Positions 42,014 to 44,577 of a DNA stretch of 44,577 nt are shown piece after piece. This DNA comes from Erythrobacteraceae bacterium. GTDB lineage: Bacteria > Pseudomonadota > Alphaproteobacteria > Sphingomonadales > Sphingomonadaceae. The notes beneath the pieces are model-generated. The model was not told the DNA's origin and did no database searches. It saw nothing but the letters and a program-made list of their open reading frames with translations. The stretch's first letter is position 1, and each line of letters begins with the position of its first letter. A program made the translations under genes and the position numbers. The stretch lies in contig JAIYAL010000126.1 of assembly GCA_027489095.1 (NCBI GenBank), forward strand, positions 1 to 44,577. Direction: 5' to 3'.

Positions 42014-44029
42014 ATGTTTCAGACAATCCCCTTGAACAAGCTTGTATCCTCGCCGCGCAATGTCCGCCGTCATGGCGATCCGACCGCCGATGCCGAGCTC
42101 AAGGCCAGTATCGCCGCCCATGGCCTCCTGCAGAACCTCGTGGTTCGTGCCGGGGCCAAGGGCAAGTTCGAGGTCGAGGCCGGTGAGCGTCGCCGCCGGG
42201 CCATGCTCGCCCTTGCCGACGACAAGGTCTTGCCGCGCGATCACCAGGTGACCTGCCTCGTGCTTGATGCCGACAGCGATACGGCCCCCGAGGCAAGCCT
42301 TGCCGAGAACTTCCACCGCCTCGCCATGAACCCCGCCGATGAGGCGCAGGCCTTCGCTGCGCTGATCGAGGGCGGTGCGAGCACCGAGCAGGTTGCGCGG
42401 CGCTTCGGTCTCACGGTCCGCTTCGTCGAGGGCCGGCTTCGGCTCGCGACGCTGGCCCCGGTGGTGTTCGAGGCGCTGGCCGCCGGCGAGATCACGCTCG
42501 ATATGGCCAAGGCCTATGGCGCGACATCGGACCAGCAGATCCAGGCGCGCGTCTTCGCCGAGATCTCCGGGGCCTACTACACGCCGACCCCGGACAGCAT
42601 CCGCCGCATGGTGCTCACCGGCACTGTCCGCGGCAGCGACCCGCGCGCGAAGCTCGTGGGGCGCGATGCCTATCTCGCAGCAGGCGGCAGGATCGAGCGC
42701 GAACTCTTCGACAACGCCGACACCGAGAGCTGGGTCGATGTGACGCTGCTGGAGTCGCTCGCTGCGGCGAAGATGGAGGAGGAAGCCCGAGCGCTTGCCG
42801 CGCAGAACGGGCTCGCCTGGGTCAAGCCCACGCTCGATCCCTATGCGAGCCACGATCTGGTCGAAGGACTGGTCCGACTGCCGGCCGAGCCTGCACCGCT
42901 CAGCGAAGCCGAGGTGGCGAGACTCGAAGCGCTTGATGCCTCGTGGGATGAGCACGCAGCCGTCCTCGAAGATGAGGACAGCGCGCCCGAGGCCATCGAA
43001 GCCGCCGAAGCGGCCATCGCGGCCATCGAGCGGGAAACGCAGGACATCCGCAATCGGCCGCCGGTTCTGCCAGAGGATAGCAAGGGCACAGCCGGCATGA
43101 TCCTCACGCTGTCGCGCGAAGGCAAGTCGGTGCTCCAGCCGGTCTTTTATGGCGAGCGGGCAGAAGCTGCTTCGAGCGATGACGGCGGCATCGAAGTCGT
43201 CAGTGCCGATGACGAGGCTGGCGGTCGGCGTTCGACGCTCTCGCGCCGTCTCGTCGACGAGCTTGCGATGCAGCGCCGTGATGTTCTCGCGCTGCACCTC
43301 GCTTCCGATCCGGGCCTTGCGCTCGATGTCATGGTCTTCACGCTCGCCGATGCCGACAGCCACGACTGGCAGGCGCGCAGCGCCTCGACCATCCGTGGCG
43401 GCGTGCCCAGCGGCCCGATCGTCGGCTTCGAACCCGGCGATGCCGTAGCGACCCGCGCGCTCGCCGAGCTCCGCTCCGGGCTCGACGAGAGCTGGCGCGC
43501 CGGGCGCGACCAGTGCGAGCGCTTCGTCCGGTTCCGGGCGCTCTCCGACGAAGCCCGTGCGGCCTGGCTGGGGCATGTCGTCGCCCGCTCGCTCGAGGCG
43601 AGCCTCAACATGAGCGGCGAGCGCCGGATCCCGTTCCAGGATCATCTCGGCACGCTGATCGGCATCGATATCGCGCAGTGGTGGCGGCCGACCGCCGCAA
43701 ACTTCTTTGACCGCGTGCCCAAGCAGGTCATCCTCGAAGCTCTGGGCGAAGTGGGCGGCGCGGAACTGGCCGCCCGCTATGCCTCAGTCAAGAAGGCGGA
43801 TCTGGCGGCGAGCGCCGAACGCATCTTTGCCGGTACCACGATCGCGGAAGTCGCCGAACGCGAGCGTGCACTGGCCTGGGTGCCGGACGTCATGCGGTTT
43901 GGCGCTGCTCACGCCGATGATGGGGCTGTACTCGATGCCGAGCCAGCGGACGGCGAGCAGGTCGACTGCGCTGGCGACGCCGATGATGGCACGCAAGTCG
44001 ATGCCTCCCCCCGCGATCTGGCAGCCTGA
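42014..44029 (+). CDS. Long ParB/KorB-like nucleoid-type protein
   Basis: 671 aa. The ParB N-terminal domain begins LNKLVSSPRNVRRHG, with SIAAHGLLQNLVV, the CTP-binding motif GERRRRAML and ENFHRLAMNPADEAQAF, then an HTH region (STEQVARRFGLTVRFVEGRLRLATL). Typical chromosomal ParB is about 300 aa; this one has a long acidic/alanine-rich C-terminal extension (DSAPEAIEAAEAAIAAIERE). Such ParB-like proteins sit beside ardC in sphingomonad mobile elements; partition is possible but no parA is seen here. The ATG at 42014 has AGGAG 8 nt upstream, which favours it over the ATG at 41984. Confidence 0.87.
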   Translation: MFQTIPLNKLVSSPRNVRRHGDPTADAELKASIAAHGLLQNLVVRAGAKGKFEVEAGERRRRAMLALADDKVLPRDHQVTCLVLDADSDTAPEASLAENFHRLAMNPADEAQAFAALIEGGASTEQVARRFGLTVRFVEGRLRLATLAPVVFEALAAGEITLDMAKAYGATSDQQIQARVFAEISGAYYTPTPDSIRRMVLTGTVRGSDPRAKLVGRDAYLAAGGRIERELFDNADTESWVDVTLLESLAAAKMEEEARALAAQNGLAWVKPTLDPYASHDLVEGLVRLPAEPAPLSEAEVARLEALDASWDEHAAVLEDEDSAPEAIEAAEAAIAAIERETQDIRNRPPVLPEDSKGTAGMILTLSREGKSVLQPVFYGERAEAASSDDGGIEVVSADDEAGGRRSTLSRRLVDELAMQRRDVLALHLASDPGLALDVMVFTLADADSHDWQARSASTIRGGVPSGPIVGFEPGDAVATRALAELRSGLDESWRAGRDQCERFVRFRALSDEARAAWLGHVVARSLEASLNMSGERRIPFQDHLGTLIGIDIAQWWRPTAANFFDRVPKQVILEALGEVGGAELAARYASVKKADLAASAERIFAGTTIAEVAERERALAWVPDVMRFGAAHADDGAVLDAEPADGEQVDCAGDADDGTQVDASPRDLAA

Positions 44030-44064
44030 CCTCCTCCTGACAGGCTGACAGTCGCGGACCCTTG

Positions 44065-44099
44065 AAGCGGTCCCTCGGGCACTCCCCGAGGGGCCGCTT
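44065..44099 (+). terminator. Strong hairpin after parB
   Basis: AAGCGGTCCCTCGGG pairs with the inverse CCCGAGGGGCCGCTT as a 15-bp stem (one G-U pair) around a 5-nt loop. It lies 35 bp after the parB stop and ahead of the ardC leader. The following bases are only weakly T-rich (CTTGCGTTCT), so it may be a terminator, an attenuator or an mRNA-stabilising hairpin. Confidence 0.5.
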
Positions 44100-44110
44100 C
44101 TTGCGTTCTA

Positions 44111-44188
44111 GAGAGAGGAGAGGGGGCGCCCTTGGGGCGGATCCGTGGGCAAGAGCGCCCACGGGGATACCGCTCAGGAGAAGCTCCA
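44111..44188 (+). promoter_or_regulatory. Structured G-rich leader of the ardC gene (copy C)
   Basis: GAGAGAGGAGAGGGGGCG, then hairpin CGCCC-TTG-GGGCG (44127-44139) and an 8-bp stem CCGTGGGC (44143-44150)/GCCCACGG (44157-44164), then CTCAGGAG before the ATG at 44189. Same layout as copies A and B. An anti-restriction gene downstream is a textbook radC-motif context. Confidence 0.5.
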
Positions 44189-44577
44189 ATGACCAAGTAC
44201 CGTCCCCGCGAAGGCAGCGCCATTTCGCCCGCAGCCCGCATAACCCAGGAAATCATCGCCCGGCTCGAGACCGGCACCAAGCCTTGGGTCCAGCCCTGGC
44301 GCGGCGTTCCCGTCTCGCGGCCCTTGCGGGCCTGCGGCATCCCCTATCGCGGCATGAACGTGTTCTGGCTCTGGATGGTCGCCGACATGTGCGGCTACGC
44401 GTCGCCCTTCTGGATGACTTATCGTCAGGCGCAGGAGCTTGGCGGACAGGTTCGCAAGGGCGCCAAGGCGACCATCGCGATCTTCTACAAGAGCTACACC
44501 AAGGAGGTCGAGGCACCGGATACCGGCGAGAAGACCGACGAGGCCCGCCGGGTGCTCAAGGCCTATCCGGTCTTCAA
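44189..44577 (+). CDS. ArdC-like anti-restriction protein (cut by window end)
   Basis: The first 129 codons are present; the gene runs off the right edge. The translation starts MTKYRPREGSAISPAARITQ and contains IIARLETGTKPWVQPWRG, RPLRACGIPYRGMNVFWLW and MTYRQAQELGGQVRKGAKAT, the N-terminal ssDNA-binding (DUF1738) domain of ArdC. A zincin metalloprotease domain normally follows outside the window. ArdC protects incoming plasmid DNA from host restriction during conjugation. CAGGAG lies ~10 nt upstream of the ATG. Confidence 0.88.
   Translation, partial: MTKYRPREGSAISPAARITQEIIARLETGTKPWVQPWRGVPVSRPLRACGIPYRGMNVFWLWMVADMCGYASPFWMTYRQAQELGGQVRKGAKATIAIFYKSYTKEVEAPDTGEKTDEARRVLKAYPVF

Noticed and set aside
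41999-43645. 548-aa minus-strand ORF opposite parB
   Set aside because: It is antisense to a well-supported ParB-like gene; the composition is arginine-rich and low in recognisable motifs, as expected for a shadow frame in high-GC DNA.
1-44577. CRISPR arrays, rRNA or complete tRNA genes
   Set aside because: No regularly spaced repeats, rRNA signatures or full cloverleaf-capable sequence were found by eye; only the tRNA-tail-like segment at 4247-4277.

Overview
This is high-GC DNA that looks alphaproteobacterial and most likely sphingomonad (Novosphingobium/Sphingobium type). The evidence is two TonB-dependent receptors with DIVVTAQKR-like plug starts, a large strawberry-notch helicase/methylase gene of the sphingomonad mobile-element type, a perfect alphaproteobacterial LexA box (GAAC-N7-GAAC), and dense clusters of aromatic-catabolism genes. 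Genus and replicon type (plasmid or integrative element) cannot be decided from the sequence. All family assignments come from reading motifs by eye; no database was searched.

Layout. (1) 1-4.3 kb: the end of an IS21-family element runs into a MobF/TraA conjugative relaxase-helicase that has lost its relaxase N-terminus. A convergent tyrosine integrase follows, with a tRNA-3'-end-like sequence and short repeats upstream of it (a candidate att region). (2) 4.3-11.3 kb: mobile-element backbone. A secreted lytic transglycosylase and a zinc-finger/Toprim primase-like gene diverge from a LexA box. Then come a 1414-aa DNA-methylase/strawberry-notch helicase and a PIN-toxin/Xis-type-antitoxin pair. 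(3) 11.9-29.9 kb: catabolic module 1 holds two short-chain dehydrogenases (SDRs) and an NTF2-like protein, a NodD/NahR-type LysR regulator, a GlcG-like protein, a CocE hydrolase, an acyl-CoA-dehydrogenase-type flavin monooxygenase, a Baeyer-Villiger monooxygenase (BVMO), more SDRs, a two-domain extradiol dioxygenase, a fumarylacetoacetate (FAH) family hydrolase, an aromatic FAD hydroxylase, a Rieske oxygenase, a TonB receptor and a two-subunit CoA transferase. (4) 29.9-30.5 kb: a decayed 322-bp IS3-family remnant with both terminal repeats. (5) 30.5-41.2 kb: catabolic module 2 has a tandem-domain TetR regulator divergent from a tightly coupled operon (TonB receptor, GPH-type transporter, three serine hydrolases, a DUF2817 zinc hydrolase, an acyl-CoA ligase). 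(6) 41.3-44.6 kb: a broken acyl-CoA ligase tail, then backbone again (long ParB-like protein, start of ArdC).

How it fits together. The two catabolic modules look like cargo inserted between backbone genes. Module 1 reads as import, oxygenation (including ketone-to-ester conversion by the BVMO, then ester cleavage by CocE), extradiol ring opening, hydrolysis by the FAH protein, and CoA transfer. Module 2 reads as import of an ester- or amide-linked compound, hydrolysis, and CoA activation. The substrate is not identifiable from sequence.

The most notable non-coding signals are two. A motif ATAAYC-N15-CATAAA-N3-AAAC-N-ATTT with identical spacing lies ahead of three transcription units of module 1 (11782, 14159, 26203), probably the LysR regulon operator. 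A G-rich two-hairpin leader recurs ahead of the helicase, parB and ardC genes (5969, 41932, 44111) and resembles the known radC RNA context.
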